From Martelella alba (GTDB taxonomy: Bacteria; Pseudomonadota; Gammaproteobacteria; Enterobacterales; Enterobacteriaceae), in NCBI RefSeq assembly GCF_005217455.1, contig NZ_SZPQ01000030.1, positions 1 through 64,000 of the forward strand: a stretch of 64,000 nt of DNA. Direction: 5' to 3'. The notes under the pieces are model-generated. The model was not told where the DNA came from, ran no database searches, and was given only the letters and a program-made list of their open reading frames with translations. Made by a program: the position numbers and the translations under genes. Below are positions 42,765 through 52,400 of the stretch, in pieces. Every line of letters begins with the position of its first letter. The first letter of the stretch is position 1.

Positions 42765-43747
42765 CGGAATTACCGCCCTGGGTGATTAGCGTGGAGGATG
42801 CCTACGTGACTTTCCCGGTCAAACGCACGCTGGCCGAACGCCTGCGCCGCCGGCCGGCGCGCGCCGTGCAAGCCCTCAACGGGGTCCGCCTTTCGCTGCG
42901 GCGGGGGGAAACGCTGGGCGTGGTGGGGGAATCCGGTTGCGGTAAGTCCACCCTGGCCCGCGCCCTGGTGGGGTTGAACCAGACCAGCGAGGGGCATATC
43001 CGTTTTAAAAACACCGATATCGCCGGTTTGCGGGGCAAGGCCCGCCGGGAATTCAATCGGCAGGTGCAGATGATTTTTCAGGATCCGTTTGGTTCGCTCA
43101 ACCCGCGCATGACGGTACGGCAGATCCTGGCCGAAGCCTTGCGGGTTCACCGTATCTGTGCCAAGGAGGACATCGCGGGTCGTATCGAGCGCCTTATCGA
43201 CATGGTGCGCCTGCCGGCGGATGCGGCGGATAAATATCCCCACGAATTTTCCGGCGGCCAGCGCCAGCGTATCGGCATTTGTCGGGCGCTGGCGGTGGAA
43301 CCGTCCGTGCTGGTGGCTGACGAATTGGTTTCCGCGCTGGACGTTTCGGTACAGGCGCAAGTGGTCAATTTGCTGCTGGAATTGCAGGAACGATTGCACC
43401 TTTCGGTATTGTTCGTGGCGCATGAATTGCGGCTGGTTCGGCATATCTGCCATCGCGTGGCGGTCATGTACCTCGGCGAAGTGGTGGAATCGGCGGAAAC
43501 CGAAGCCCTGTTCCACAAACCGCTGCATCCTTATACCAAGGCCTTGTTGGCCGCGGCGCCCAGCCTGGATCCCGATCGGCGTCCGGCGCGGGCGAGCCTG
43601 ACGGGTGAGCTGCCAAGTCCCCTGGATCCGCCCGCCGGCTGCCGTTTCCATACCCGCTGCCCCATGGCGACGGAGATGTGCCGACAACAACATCCGGTAT
43701 TGAGGCAAGTGACGGATAACCGCTGGGTGGCCTGCCACCTGGTCTGA
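42761..43747 (+). CDS. Peptide-type ABC importer ATPase, DppF-like
   Basis: The 328-residue protein has Walker A GESGCGKST, FQDPFGSLNPRMTVRQI, signature FSGGQRQR, Walker B VLVADELVSALD (Leu where most have Pro), His switch in FVAHEL and a C-terminal PPAGCRFHTRCPMATEMC motif. ATG 42761 overlaps the DppD-like stop by four bases. It is the partner ATPase of the importer. Confidence 0.9.
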   Translation: MTELPPWVISVEDAYVTFPVKRTLAERLRRRPARAVQALNGVRLSLRRGETLGVVGESGCGKSTLARALVGLNQTSEGHIRFKNTDIAGLRGKARREFNRQVQMIFQDPFGSLNPRMTVRQILAEALRVHRICAKEDIAGRIERLIDMVRLPADAADKYPHEFSGGQRQRIGICRALAVEPSVLVADELVSALDVSVQAQVVNLLLELQERLHLSVLFVAHELRLVRHICHRVAVMYLGEVVESAETEALFHKPLHPYTKALLAAAPSLDPDRRPARASLTGELPSPLDPPAGCRFHTRCPMATEMCRQQHPVLRQVTDNRWVACHLV

Positions 43748-43820
43748 AATCCGGCCATAAGCCGGAATAACGGCGCCGCCGACGGGCGCGGCGTTCACTG
43801 ATTATGCATTGAGGAACATT

Positions 43821-44777
43821 ATGTCAAAAGTAGCGCTGGCGATACACGGCGGTTGCGGCGTGATGCCGGTGGAAGGTATGAGCGAGGATGACTGGCGGGC
43901 CGCACGGGCGGCCCTTGTTGAAGCGCTGCGCGCCGGCTGGCGGATATTGCGCGGCGATGGCGGCGCGTTGGACGCCGTCCAGGCCGCGGTGGAAGTAATG
44001 GAAAATGCGGCCTGGTTTAATGCCGGCTACGGCGCGGCGCTGAATACCGCCGGAGAACATGAGCTGGACGCGGCCATCATGCGCGGCGGCGATCAGGCCG
44101 CGGGCGCCGTTTGCGCCGCGCGCCATATACGCAATCCGATATTGGCCGCGCGCCGGCTGCTGGATGCGGGCGACGCGGTCTTGCTGACCGGCGCCGGGGC
44201 CGATCAATTCGCCCGTGATCAGGGCCTGGCCATCGTGGAAAATACTTTTTTCACCACGGCGCGCCAGCGCGGCAACCTGCAACGAATGAAAGCCCATCAG
44301 CAGGCCGGAACGTTCCGGGCGGCCCGTGAGGCGGACAAGCACGGCACGGTGGGCGCGGTGGCGCTGGACTGCCGGGGAGACCTGGCGGCGGCGACGTCCA
44401 CCGGCGGCTACACCAATAAACCGGTGGGCCGGGTGGGGGATTCCCCGCTGATCGGGGCGGGGACCTGGGCGAAAAATGGCGTATGCGCTATTTCGGCTAC
44501 CGGCCAGGGCGAATATTTCATTCGTTACGCGGTGGCGCATGACATTTCCGCCAGAATGGCGCTATTGGGGGAAACGCTGGATGCCGCCGCCGGTAGGATC
44601 ATCCATGGCGACCTGCGCGAACAAAACGTGGGGGCCGGTCTGGTGGCCATTGATGCCGATGGCGTTATCGCCGCGCCCTATAACACATCCGGCATGTATC
44701 GCGGCTGGATCACCGCCGACGGCAGGGGGACGGTGGCCAGCCATTCGGATCTGTTTACCTTCGAGCCCGGCGCCTAG
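43821..44777 (+). CDS. iaaA: Isoaspartyl peptidase / L-asparaginase (plant-type Ntn hydrolase)
   Basis: This 318-residue precursor belongs to the asparaginase_2 family: IHGGCGVMP near the start, GAALNTAGEHELDAAIMRG (about 71-90), and the autocleavage site HGTVGAVALD with T176 becoming the N-terminal nucleophile of the beta subunit, followed by STGGYTNKPVGRVGDSPLIGAGTWA. It should cleave isoaspartyl dipeptides and asparagine. GAGGAAC precedes ATG 43821. It ends the importer operon, like IaaA with the Gsi glutathione importer in E. coli, pointing to isopeptide or gamma-linked peptide uptake and hydrolysis. Confidence 0.92.
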   Translation: MSKVALAIHGGCGVMPVEGMSEDDWRAARAALVEALRAGWRILRGDGGALDAVQAAVEVMENAAWFNAGYGAALNTAGEHELDAAIMRGGDQAAGAVCAARHIRNPILAARRLLDAGDAVLLTGAGADQFARDQGLAIVENTFFTTARQRGNLQRMKAHQQAGTFRAAREADKHGTVGAVALDCRGDLAAATSTGGYTNKPVGRVGDSPLIGAGTWAKNGVCAISATGQGEYFIRYAVAHDISARMALLGETLDAAAGRIIHGDLREQNVGAGLVAIDADGVIAAPYNTSGMYRGWITADGRGTVASHSDLFTFEPGA

Positions 44778-44840
44778 ACAACCGTTACCGCCGGCTCTGA
44801 AAAACCGGCGGAGCAGCGACGGGGACCAAAACAGAGGGGG

Positions 44841-45638
44841 CTATTTCCCGCCCGCTTTTTTAATGGCGTCCTGCAAGTCCTGCTGATCCACCGCGCCGGC
44901 GAAGACGGTGACATTATCCTTGTCGGCGCCGCTGGTGGGCATAATCACAAAACCGGGCGTGCCGCTAAAACCGATCTGTTGCGCCAACTGATTAATCTTA
45001 CTGAGTACGGCGTCGTTTTTTTGCAAGACCGCTTCGGCGGCGGGCGGCACATGCAGTTGCTTGAGCACGCCGTTGATATCCGCGTCAGTCAGTTTGCCTT
45101 CGTTATGGCCGGTTTTGTAAATACCGTTGTGATAGGCCAGATAGGCTTTCGGCCCCTGGGTCTTCCAGACATTCAGCCCGGTTTCGGCGGCGGTGATGGA
45201 GGGCTGCCAGCGGCCGCCGAAAATAGGCCATTCCTTGAAAATGAATTTCACATCGCTATTGGCCTTCATGACCGATTCCATAATGGGCGCCATGTGACTG
45301 CAATAGATGCATTGATAATCAAAAAATTCAATCACCGCCACCTTGGCCTGTTCGGGGCCGACCGTCGGGGTATCCTTATCGCCAAGCAGGGCGGCCTGAT
45401 TGTCCAGCACGCCTTTCAGCAGGGCGCCGGCCTGTTCCTGGGCCTGCTGTTCCTGTAGTTTCTGGCTGACCTGCACCAGGATTTCCGGATGCGCCAGCAA
45501 ATAATCGGCGGCGATTTTGCCTATCGCTTCCTGCTGTGCCGGCGTAAACGGCGCCTGTGCCGGCGTATCAGCCAGTCCGGCCTGGCTGGTAAAGGAAAGA
45601 ACGGTGGCTAAAACGGCATATCTCAATTTACGTGTCAT
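44841..45638 (-). CDS. DsbA/ScsC-like periplasmic thiol oxidoreductase
   Basis: The 265-residue protein has a signal peptide ending GLA-DTPA, an N-terminal helical extension rich in Gln (about 30-75, LLAHPEILVQVSQKLQEQQAQEQA) as in ScsC/Com1/BdbD-type proteins, a thioredoxin fold with CIYC at 110-113 and the cis-proline loop SGTPGFVI (about 235). The helical extension in ScsC mediates oligomerisation. It likely forms or isomerises disulfides in secreted proteins. It is convergent with the peptidase gene and lies just before the T6SS cluster, but a functional link is not shown. Confidence 0.87.
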   Translation of the reverse strand: MTRKLRYAVLATVLSFTSQAGLADTPAQAPFTPAQQEAIGKIAADYLLAHPEILVQVSQKLQEQQAQEQAGALLKGVLDNQAALLGDKDTPTVGPEQAKVAVIEFFDYQCIYCSHMAPIMESVMKANSDVKFIFKEWPIFGGRWQPSITAAETGLNVWKTQGPKAYLAYHNGIYKTGHNEGKLTDADINGVLKQLHVPPAAEAVLQKNDAVLSKINQLAQQIGFSGTPGFVIMPTSGADKDNVTVFAGAVDQQDLQDAIKKAGGK

Positions 45639-45966
45639 TATAATTCCTTTGCATGCGACCGGGGCGGAAGCGGGAGCCGCCAGAGCGTCAACCTGAAGAT
45701 GACCGGTATAACCCTATACGGTTCAACCGCGGTTCGCAACGGATGCCGCGTGACAATGTCAAAAAGTCCCTTCGACGGTCTTACGCCATTCACTGCCCGC
45801 GGTTTTTCCCGACGTAACCGGCATTGCGCCCGCCGGCGCTTCGGTTGACGAACGCGGATAACCCTCACGGAAAATCAGGTGGTTACCTTATTGGGTTCGG
45901 CAATGTTTGCAGGTAAGTTAGCGGACAGACATTTTGACCCCCTATGCGCAGGAAAGAGAATTTATC
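45639..45966. other. 328-base gap upstream of the T6SS cluster
   Basis: This divergent region between the DsbA-like gene and the PAAR-like gene carries no convincing coding sequence. It should hold both promoters, but I find no pair of hexamers close enough to consensus to call. Confidence 0.4.
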
Positions 45967-46359
45967 GTGTTTGCCAATTGCCAATTGTTCGGGCTGGACC
46001 TGGCTTTCCCGGACGTTTGTTTAACGCCGATGCCGATGCCCGTTCCGGTGCCTTATCCGAACATGGCCCTGGGCTTTACCGCCACGCCCCACACCTGCAA
46101 AGTGCTGTTTGCCGGTCTGCCGGCCCACAATATGGCCACGCGCATCTGGTCCAGCGTCGGGGACAACGCCGGCGTGAATTTGGGCGTGGTCTCCGGCACG
46201 GTGATGGGCGCTTCGCGCCATCTCACCGGCGCCTTCACCACCTTGATCAAGGGTTCTCCCGCCACCCGGCTGACCAGCCTGACATTGCAAAACGGCACTA
46301 ACGCGGTTGGCATGCGCCTCATTCCCAGCCAATGCAAAGTCATGTTGCTCGGCCTCTGA
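45967..46359 (+). CDS. PAAR-like (DUF4150) T6SS spike-tip protein
   Basis: The 130-residue protein starts FANCQLFGLDLAFPDVCLTP and continues PMPVPVPYPNMALG, the pattern of the DUF4150/PAAR-like family that caps the VgrG spike. It has no C-terminal toxin extension, so effectors would be separate. The best start is GTG 45967, with AAAGAG upstream; TTG 45934 is an alternative. It is the first gene of the forward T6SS operon and ends six bases before tssJ. In other genomes this family travels with DUF3540 and DUF2169/pentapeptide proteins, as it does here at the opposite end of the cluster. Confidence 0.8.
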   Translation: MFANCQLFGLDLAFPDVCLTPMPMPVPVPYPNMALGFTATPHTCKVLFAGLPAHNMATRIWSSVGDNAGVNLGVVSGTVMGASRHLTGAFTTLIKGSPATRLTSLTLQNGTNAVGMRLIPSQCKVMLLGL

Positions 46360-46365
46360 TCGGCG

Positions 46366-46932
46366 ATGGCGAGAACAACCATGCTGATATCGTTAACGTC
46401 GTTTCTGGCCGGCCATCGCCGCCGCCTGTCGCTGATCGCGGCGCTGATGCTCACGGGCTGCGCCGCGGACCCGCCACCGTCCCATGTGCTGGAACTGACT
46501 ATCCCCGGCCCGGCAAACCAGGGGGCACCATTGAAGATGCGGATTTTTTTCCTGAGCGATCAGACCGCGTTCCTGTCGGCTGATTATCCGGCGTTACAAG
46601 ATGGCGGCAATACATTCTTGGCCGGCGCCCTGCTCGACACGCGGGATTTTTTCCTGTTGCCGGATGAGCGGACCCGGCGGCTCAGCCTGGTGATTCCTCC
46701 CGCGGCGAAATTCCTCGGTCTGTTCGCTGAATACAAAAACATGACGCATCGGCGCTGGCGGGTAATTTGGCCGGCCGAGATCGCCCGGCCGTCTTTCTGG
46801 CATCGGTTGCTGCCCGCTGGCGCCAGCCGGCCGGCGGGCAAGCGCATCGCGGTCACCCCGGACGGACTGAAATGCGAGACGTCCTCCCATGACGGTTGCG
46901 GCGTATCGGCCGAACAGGCGGAAAATTCATGA
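46366..46932 (+). CDS. tssJ: TssJ, T6SS outer-membrane lipoprotein
   Basis: The 188-residue product has a lipoprotein signal with lipobox LTGC (Cys32), then VLELTIPGPANQGAPLKMRIFFLSD and FLLPDERTRRLSLVIPPAAKFLGLFAEYKNMTHRRWR, which match the TssJ beta-sandwich and its L1-2 loop region that contacts TssM. It anchors the trans-envelope complex to the outer membrane. Starts at ATG 46366 or ATG 46381 are both possible. The last bases overlap tssK (ATGA). The C-terminal 25 residues beyond the domain are unusually Cys-containing (CETSSHDGCG). Confidence 0.87.
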   Translation: MARTTMLISLTSFLAGHRRRLSLIAALMLTGCAADPPPSHVLELTIPGPANQGAPLKMRIFFLSDQTAFLSADYPALQDGGNTFLAGALLDTRDFFLLPDERTRRLSLVIPPAAKFLGLFAEYKNMTHRRWRVIWPAEIARPSFWHRLLPAGASRPAGKRIAVTPDGLKCETSSHDGCGVSAEQAENS

Positions 46933-48284
46933 TAAAAAAAGCTCACAAGGTCCTTTGGACCGAAGGTATGTTTTTGCGTCCGCACCATTTCCAACAAGCG
47001 GAAGCTTATCTCGAAGAGCGCCAATGGCGTCTGCGGCCCGGGGGGTACTGCTTTGGATTTTCCGCGCTCTCGCTGGATGAAGGGCTGGCGGCGCTGGGTA
47101 AGATAGCGCTGACCTCGGCCGAGGGCGTTTTCGCCGACGGCACCGTATTTCATATCGCCGGGCCGGAGGAGGGGCCGGCCCCTTTGGATATCGGCGCCGA
47201 GCATGACGGACAGACCATTGTGCTGGCCGTGCCGGTCAAACATGCCGGGCGTGACGAGGCGATTTTCTGCGATTTGCCTGATTCGCCGGCGCGCTACAGG
47301 GCATTTGAAAAAGATGTCGCCGATAACAACGCCGTTTCGGCCGGCAACGCTGTCCTCTATTGCGGGAAATTACGTCTGCGGCTGATGCCGGAACGGGAAC
47401 TGAGCGGTGATTGGCTGTCATTGGGCGTGGCGCGCGTTAAGCAGAAAACGCCCGATGGCGCGGTGGTTCTGGACGAGGATTACATCCCGCCGTTGATCAA
47501 CAGCGACGCCAGCCCGGTGTTATGCCGATTCAGGCAGGAACTGACGGGGCTGTTACGCCAGCGCCGTCGGCAATTGGGCCGCTATCTGCAGCAATGCGCC
47601 GGCGGCCGTGAGACCGCCGTCGATTTGCATCTGCTCGGCCTGATTCATCGTTTCGGCGCCATCGCCGAACATACCCTGACATTGCCGCGTCTTCATCCCG
47701 AACGGCTTTTCGCCGAATGGTTGCCCTTCGCGCTGGAATTGGCGGTATCCCGGCCGCCATACCAGTTTGAGGGGGACATGCCCCGCTATGATCATCTGGA
47801 TATCGGCGGCGCTTTCGGCCGATTGATGATGCGCTTGCGCCAGGGCCTGTTTTTTATCCTGCAGGAAAATGCGGTGCCCCTCGCGTTGACCAGGCAGATG
47901 CCGGGCCTGAGTGTGGCCGTATTGCCTGAATCCGGCATGATTGGCAATTACGATTTTGTGTTGGCGGTGCAAGCGGATTTGAGAACCGACGACGCGTCCG
48001 CGCATTTCCTGGCGCAGGTGAAAATCGCTCCGGCGGGGCGTATTCGCGATTTGGTGCAATTGCAACTTCCCGGCATCACATTGCGCTGTTTGTTCCAGGC
48101 GCCGAGACAACTGGCGGCCCAGCCCGGCTGGAGCTATATCGAATTACAGGGCGACCACGCCATGTGGCAGGATATCGACGGTACCGGCACCATCGCGGTC
48201 CACGTCGCCGGTGAATTCGGCGGCGTGCCGCTGGCGCTTTGGGCGGTACGCCGATTATCCGGCGCCGGCGAGGCCGATAAATGA
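46929..48284 (+). CDS. tssK: TssK, T6SS baseplate-to-membrane-complex adaptor
   Basis: The 451-residue protein opens KVLWTEGMFLRPHHFQQAEAYLE, the invariant TssK N-terminus, and contains VGVARVKQKTP-like ARVKQKTPDGAVVLDEDYIPPLI and a C-terminal head domain ending in DGTGTIAVHVAGEFGGVPLALWAVRR. TssK trimers link the wedge (TssEFG) to TssL/TssM. ATG 46929 overlaps the tssJ stop as ATGA; a start at 46896 would overlap tssJ further. It overlaps tssL by four bases at its end. Confidence 0.93.
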   Translation: MIKKAHKVLWTEGMFLRPHHFQQAEAYLEERQWRLRPGGYCFGFSALSLDEGLAALGKIALTSAEGVFADGTVFHIAGPEEGPAPLDIGAEHDGQTIVLAVPVKHAGRDEAIFCDLPDSPARYRAFEKDVADNNAVSAGNAVLYCGKLRLRLMPERELSGDWLSLGVARVKQKTPDGAVVLDEDYIPPLINSDASPVLCRFRQELTGLLRQRRRQLGRYLQQCAGGRETAVDLHLLGLIHRFGAIAEHTLTLPRLHPERLFAEWLPFALELAVSRPPYQFEGDMPRYDHLDIGGAFGRLMMRLRQGLFFILQENAVPLALTRQMPGLSVAVLPESGMIGNYDFVLAVQADLRTDDASAHFLAQVKIAPAGRIRDLVQLQLPGITLRCLFQAPRQLAAQPGWSYIELQGDHAMWQDIDGTGTIAVHVAGEFGGVPLALWAVRRLSGAGEADK

Positions 48285-49474
48285 ACGACCCCGCCGTTTT
48301 GCCCCCATCCTGCGCCGGTCAGGATAATCCGCTGGTGTTTTGCGCCCTGCCGCTACTGAACGCCATCGCCCATCTCCGCTACGCCCCCGCGCCGGCCGAA
48401 CCGGCCGCTCTACGGCAGAGCCTTGTCAATGAGGTGCGTCGTTTCGAAAAGCACTGCCAAAGCCGCGGCCTGACCCACGATGTGATCGTCGGGTCGCGCT
48501 ATTGTTTGTGTACCGCGCTGGATGAAGCCGCGGCGTTGACCGATTGGGGCAAAAGCGACATCTGGACCGGCAATGGCCTGTTGCTGGCTTTTCATAATGA
48601 AACCAGCGGCGGTGAGAAATTTTTTCAACTGATGGCGACGCTGTCTCAGGATCCGGCCCGCCACGTCGACCTGCTGGAATTGATGTATTTCTGCCTGTTG
48701 CTCGGGTTCGGCGGCCGGTATCGGGTGATGGAAAACGGCATCTACCGCCTGGAAATCATCACTCAACGGTTGGCAAGGCAACTGCGGACAATTCGCGGCG
48801 ATTATCCCGCGCCGCTGAGCCACTTCGAAACGGTTATCGAAGCGCCAAGACGCGGAGCCCGGTTGGGGACGGCGTTGCTGCTGTGTCTGCTGCTGGGCGG
48901 ATTGGGCGCCAGCACGCTGCATATCCTGCTGGATCAACGCCTGGATACGGTAGCCAATCGGGTACAAGAACGGCTGTTCGCTTTAGCGTTGCCCAAAGCG
49001 CCGCCGCCGCTGGCCGGGTTTTCGCTGGATACGCTGCGCCGTCGGTTCAAAGATGAAATTGCCGCGGGCAACCTGTCTGTCGCCGTGCAAGGGGATCGGG
49101 TCGTCGTTTCCCTGTGCGGCGGCGATGTTTTCCCGTCGGCGTCGGCGCACATCAACCGGCGTTATGAACCTCTTATCGGGCAACTGGCCGAATTGATGGC
49201 GATGATCCAGGGGACGGTCACTGTCCGCGGCTATAGCGATGGCCAGCCCATCCGCACCCCGGCTTATGCTTCCAACCAGGCATTATCCCTGGCCCGCGCC
49301 GAAGCCGTGGCCGAGCTATTGCGTCAATCCCCGCGCCGGCCGCGACGGGTCGTCGCCGAAAGCGCCGAGGGCCAGTTGTTGCCGAATACCAGCCGCCGCA
49401 ATAGAGCGATCAACCGCCGGGTGAGTCTGTCGTTTCATAACCGGCCGCCGGTTGCCGCCGGTTCCAAGGAGTGA
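48281..49474 (+). CDS. tssL: TssL with C-terminal OmpA-like peptidoglycan-binding domain
   Basis: This 397-residue protein has the cytoplasmic DotU/TssL domain (about 15-180: VNEVRRFEKHCQSRG, YCLCTALDEAAALTDWG, LLELMYFCLLLGFGGRYRV), one membrane span near 192-212, and an OmpA-like domain (about 255-395) with TVRGYSDGQPI, SLARAEAVAELLRQ and NRAINRRVSLSF. The added domain makes it an extended TssL that can hold peptidoglycan without a separate TagL. It overlaps tssK and ends two bases before the tssM ATG. Confidence 0.92.
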   Translation: MNDPAVLPPSCAGQDNPLVFCALPLLNAIAHLRYAPAPAEPAALRQSLVNEVRRFEKHCQSRGLTHDVIVGSRYCLCTALDEAAALTDWGKSDIWTGNGLLLAFHNETSGGEKFFQLMATLSQDPARHVDLLELMYFCLLLGFGGRYRVMENGIYRLEIITQRLARQLRTIRGDYPAPLSHFETVIEAPRRGARLGTALLLCLLLGGLGASTLHILLDQRLDTVANRVQERLFALALPKAPPPLAGFSLDTLRRRFKDEIAAGNLSVAVQGDRVVVSLCGGDVFPSASAHINRRYEPLIGQLAELMAMIQGTVTVRGYSDGQPIRTPAYASNQALSLARAEAVAELLRQSPRRPRRVVAESAEGQLLPNTSRRNRAINRRVSLSFHNRPPVAAGSKE

Positions 49475-49476
49475 TC

Positions 49477-52400
49477 ATGCTGAAATTCCTGATGGCGCCG
49501 GCAACCCGTCGCGCGGTGTGGGAAGCGATTGTCCTGGTCGGCGTCGGACTGCTGATTATGCTGGCCGGACCGCTCATGGCATTCGACGGCGCGCGGCCCC
49601 TGGCGGATCTGGCCGCGCGATGGCGGACGCTCGCCGTCATCATCGCCTTATGGCTGCTGGCGCGCTGGTTGCCGCGCCTCCTCTATTGGCGCCGGCAAAA
49701 ACGGTTGTTCCGGCGGTTGGCCGGCGCCGATAGCGCCTCATCGACACAGCGCAGCGAAGAACGCCTGTTGCCCGACAGTTTCAAACGCACCTTCCGCCTG
49801 CTGCGTCATCGCCAATTTGGCGGCGGTGGCCCGCTGCGGCGTTACTGCCGGCGGTTCGGCAAAGGGTATGTTTATCAATTGCCCTGGTTTTTGGTCTTGG
49901 GCACCGACGCCAGCGGTAAAAACAAAGCCCTGCAGAACGCCGGCCTGGACTATTATCATTCTCTCCAAGAGATCAACAGCTTATCGCTGGAAGACAAGCC
50001 TGATAATCATTGCGATTGGTACCTGACTTCCCATGGCGTGCTGTTAAGCCCCGCCGGCGCGTATTTGCAGGATGGCAACCGCTATTGGCGGCAAATGATA
50101 GACCTATTGAGCCGCTACCGCGCCCGTCAGCCCATCAATGGCGTGGTGCTGGCCATAAACGCGCAGGATGTGCTGCATGCCTCGCCGGACGGGCAGTATC
50201 GGCAGGCCGTGCTATTGCGCAAGCGCCTGGTGGAGTTGCGCCGGCGCTTCAAAATCGATTTTCCCCTCTATTTCATGATGACCAAAACCGATTGCCTGCC
50301 GGGGTTCAGCCACTATTTCAGCCGGTACGACGGCCCCGACCTGGAACAATGCTGGGGAATGACCTTGCCCTGGCCTGGCGGCATGCAACCGGAGATATCG
50401 CTACGGCAGGCGCTGGACGAGGGATGGGATCGATTGCAAACCCGGTTGAACGCCGCGCTGGCCGATACGCTGGCGGCGGAGCGGGATCCGTGGCAACGGG
50501 CGCAGATACTGGCTTTTCCTCAAGCATTCGCCGCCTTGCGGCCGCAATTGTTGCGCAACCTGTCGACCATCTGCCTTCCATCGGGCGACGGGCCGGCACT
50601 TTCGCCCCGCGGACTGTTTTTCACCAGCGCCAATCAGAAAGACGGCGGCAAGACGGCCTGTCCAATCCCCAGGGATAACATTTTCGATTACAGTTACGCG
50701 CCGCAAGATCAGCGATTTGCCTGGGACGAGCAAGAGACTCCCGCGCCCCAGAGCTACTTCCTCAAGTCGTTATTTCGGGAAATCGTCCTGGCGGAGGGCG
50801 GACTGGCGGGCCGCAACCGATGGGCCGCCTACCGCCGCCGGCTGGCGACGGCGGCTGGTTGTTCGCTGCTTTTGCTTACAATCGGCCTGGCTGTCGGCGG
50901 ATCACTGCGCAGCTACCGCCATAATCTGGACTATCTGGCGCGGGTGGAGGAAAAAATCGAGGCGTTGGCCCGGCAAAGCGCACGGCTCGATTTTAACCAA
51001 GGCGCCGGTCTGGCCGATTTGGTGCGCTTTCTGGACGACCTGCGGCGGTTGGTATGTCTCGACGGTTTCGACCCGGCGCACCCGCCGTTGGATTACCGAA
51101 TGGGGATGTATCGCGGCGAACAGATGGCCAGCGCCGGCGAGTCGCTTTATCAACATGCGCTGAAACGGTTATTACTGCCGCTGGCGGCCCAGCATATCAC
51201 CCGACTGCTTTATCAGATTGATTTCGACGATGCCGAACTGACTTATGGGGCATTGACGGCTTACCAGATGCTTTATCAGCCGGATCATTATGATCGCGAT
51301 GGCTTATTGGCTTGGCTGACGGACACCCTGCCGGCCATGCCGGACGTCGCCGAGCTTGACGAGGCGCGGCGTGAACGGCTACGGCGGCATTTAGGACATT
51401 TGCTGTCCAGCGGCCCGCCGGCGTCCCCTTATGTCAAGGATACGCGGCTGGAGCGGGCCGCGCGGCAAGCCGTGCAGAAAACCGCGCTACCGGTGCGGGC
51501 CTATGCCCGGTTAAAAAACCGGTTGTTGCAGGACGATCGTTTTACGGCCATCAGCCTGACCGAGCTGGCGGGCGAACAGGGCGACTGGGTTTTCGAGCGC
51601 AAGAGCGGACTGGCGAATTATGAACCCCTGCCGGGTTTTTATACGCCGGAAGGCTATTGGTTGGGCGTCAATGCCCAGGCGCGGGCGGTAGTGGACGAGT
51701 TGGCGGCGCAGGACGGCTGGGTATTGGGCCATGCCCCGTCCGGCGATGGGGCGGCGATGGCGGATCAGGTCCGGCTACTGTATATGAACGATTTTATCCG
51801 GCAATGGGAGCAATTTCTTGGCGATATCACCATAAAGCCCAGCCTGAGCCTACACCAGCGTATCGGTTATGTCCGTGTATTATCCGGCGACCAATCGCCG
51901 TTGCGCGAGCTTTTGCTCAATATCGGCCGGACAGTGTCGTTGCCCGCGCCCCAGACCGGGGAATTCCCGGCGGGCGTCGGCGAGCTGGGTCAGGAAACCC
52001 GGCGCGTTTTCAACCGGATGTTCGCGCGCGCGCAACCGGACCCGGGAACCGCCGCCCCGGAGCAGATGGCCAGAAACCATTTCCGGGATATCATCGCGTT
52101 GACGCGGTCGCCCCAGCCCGGCAGCGACGGTGTATCCTTCGGTAATGTCCTTAAAGGGCTGGACAGTCTTTATCATTATCTGGTGGCCCTGGATGTCGAC
52201 GACAACGCCGCCGGGCGTCAAGACGCGATTTTGACGCGTCTGCGGGCTGACGCCCTGAGGCTACCCGCGCCGTTTCGTCAATTGGTGCTTACGCTGGTGA
52301 GCGAGGCCGGCGACGATGCCCGGCACCAGACCATGCAGCGGCTGTATCGGTTGTTCGACCTACAAATCGCCGGTTTTTATCAATTCGCGTTGAAGGGCCG

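Noticed and set aside
42770-43798. 342-codon reverse-strand open frame
   Set aside because: It is a shadow of the DppF-like ATPase gene, whose Walker and signature motifs are all intact.
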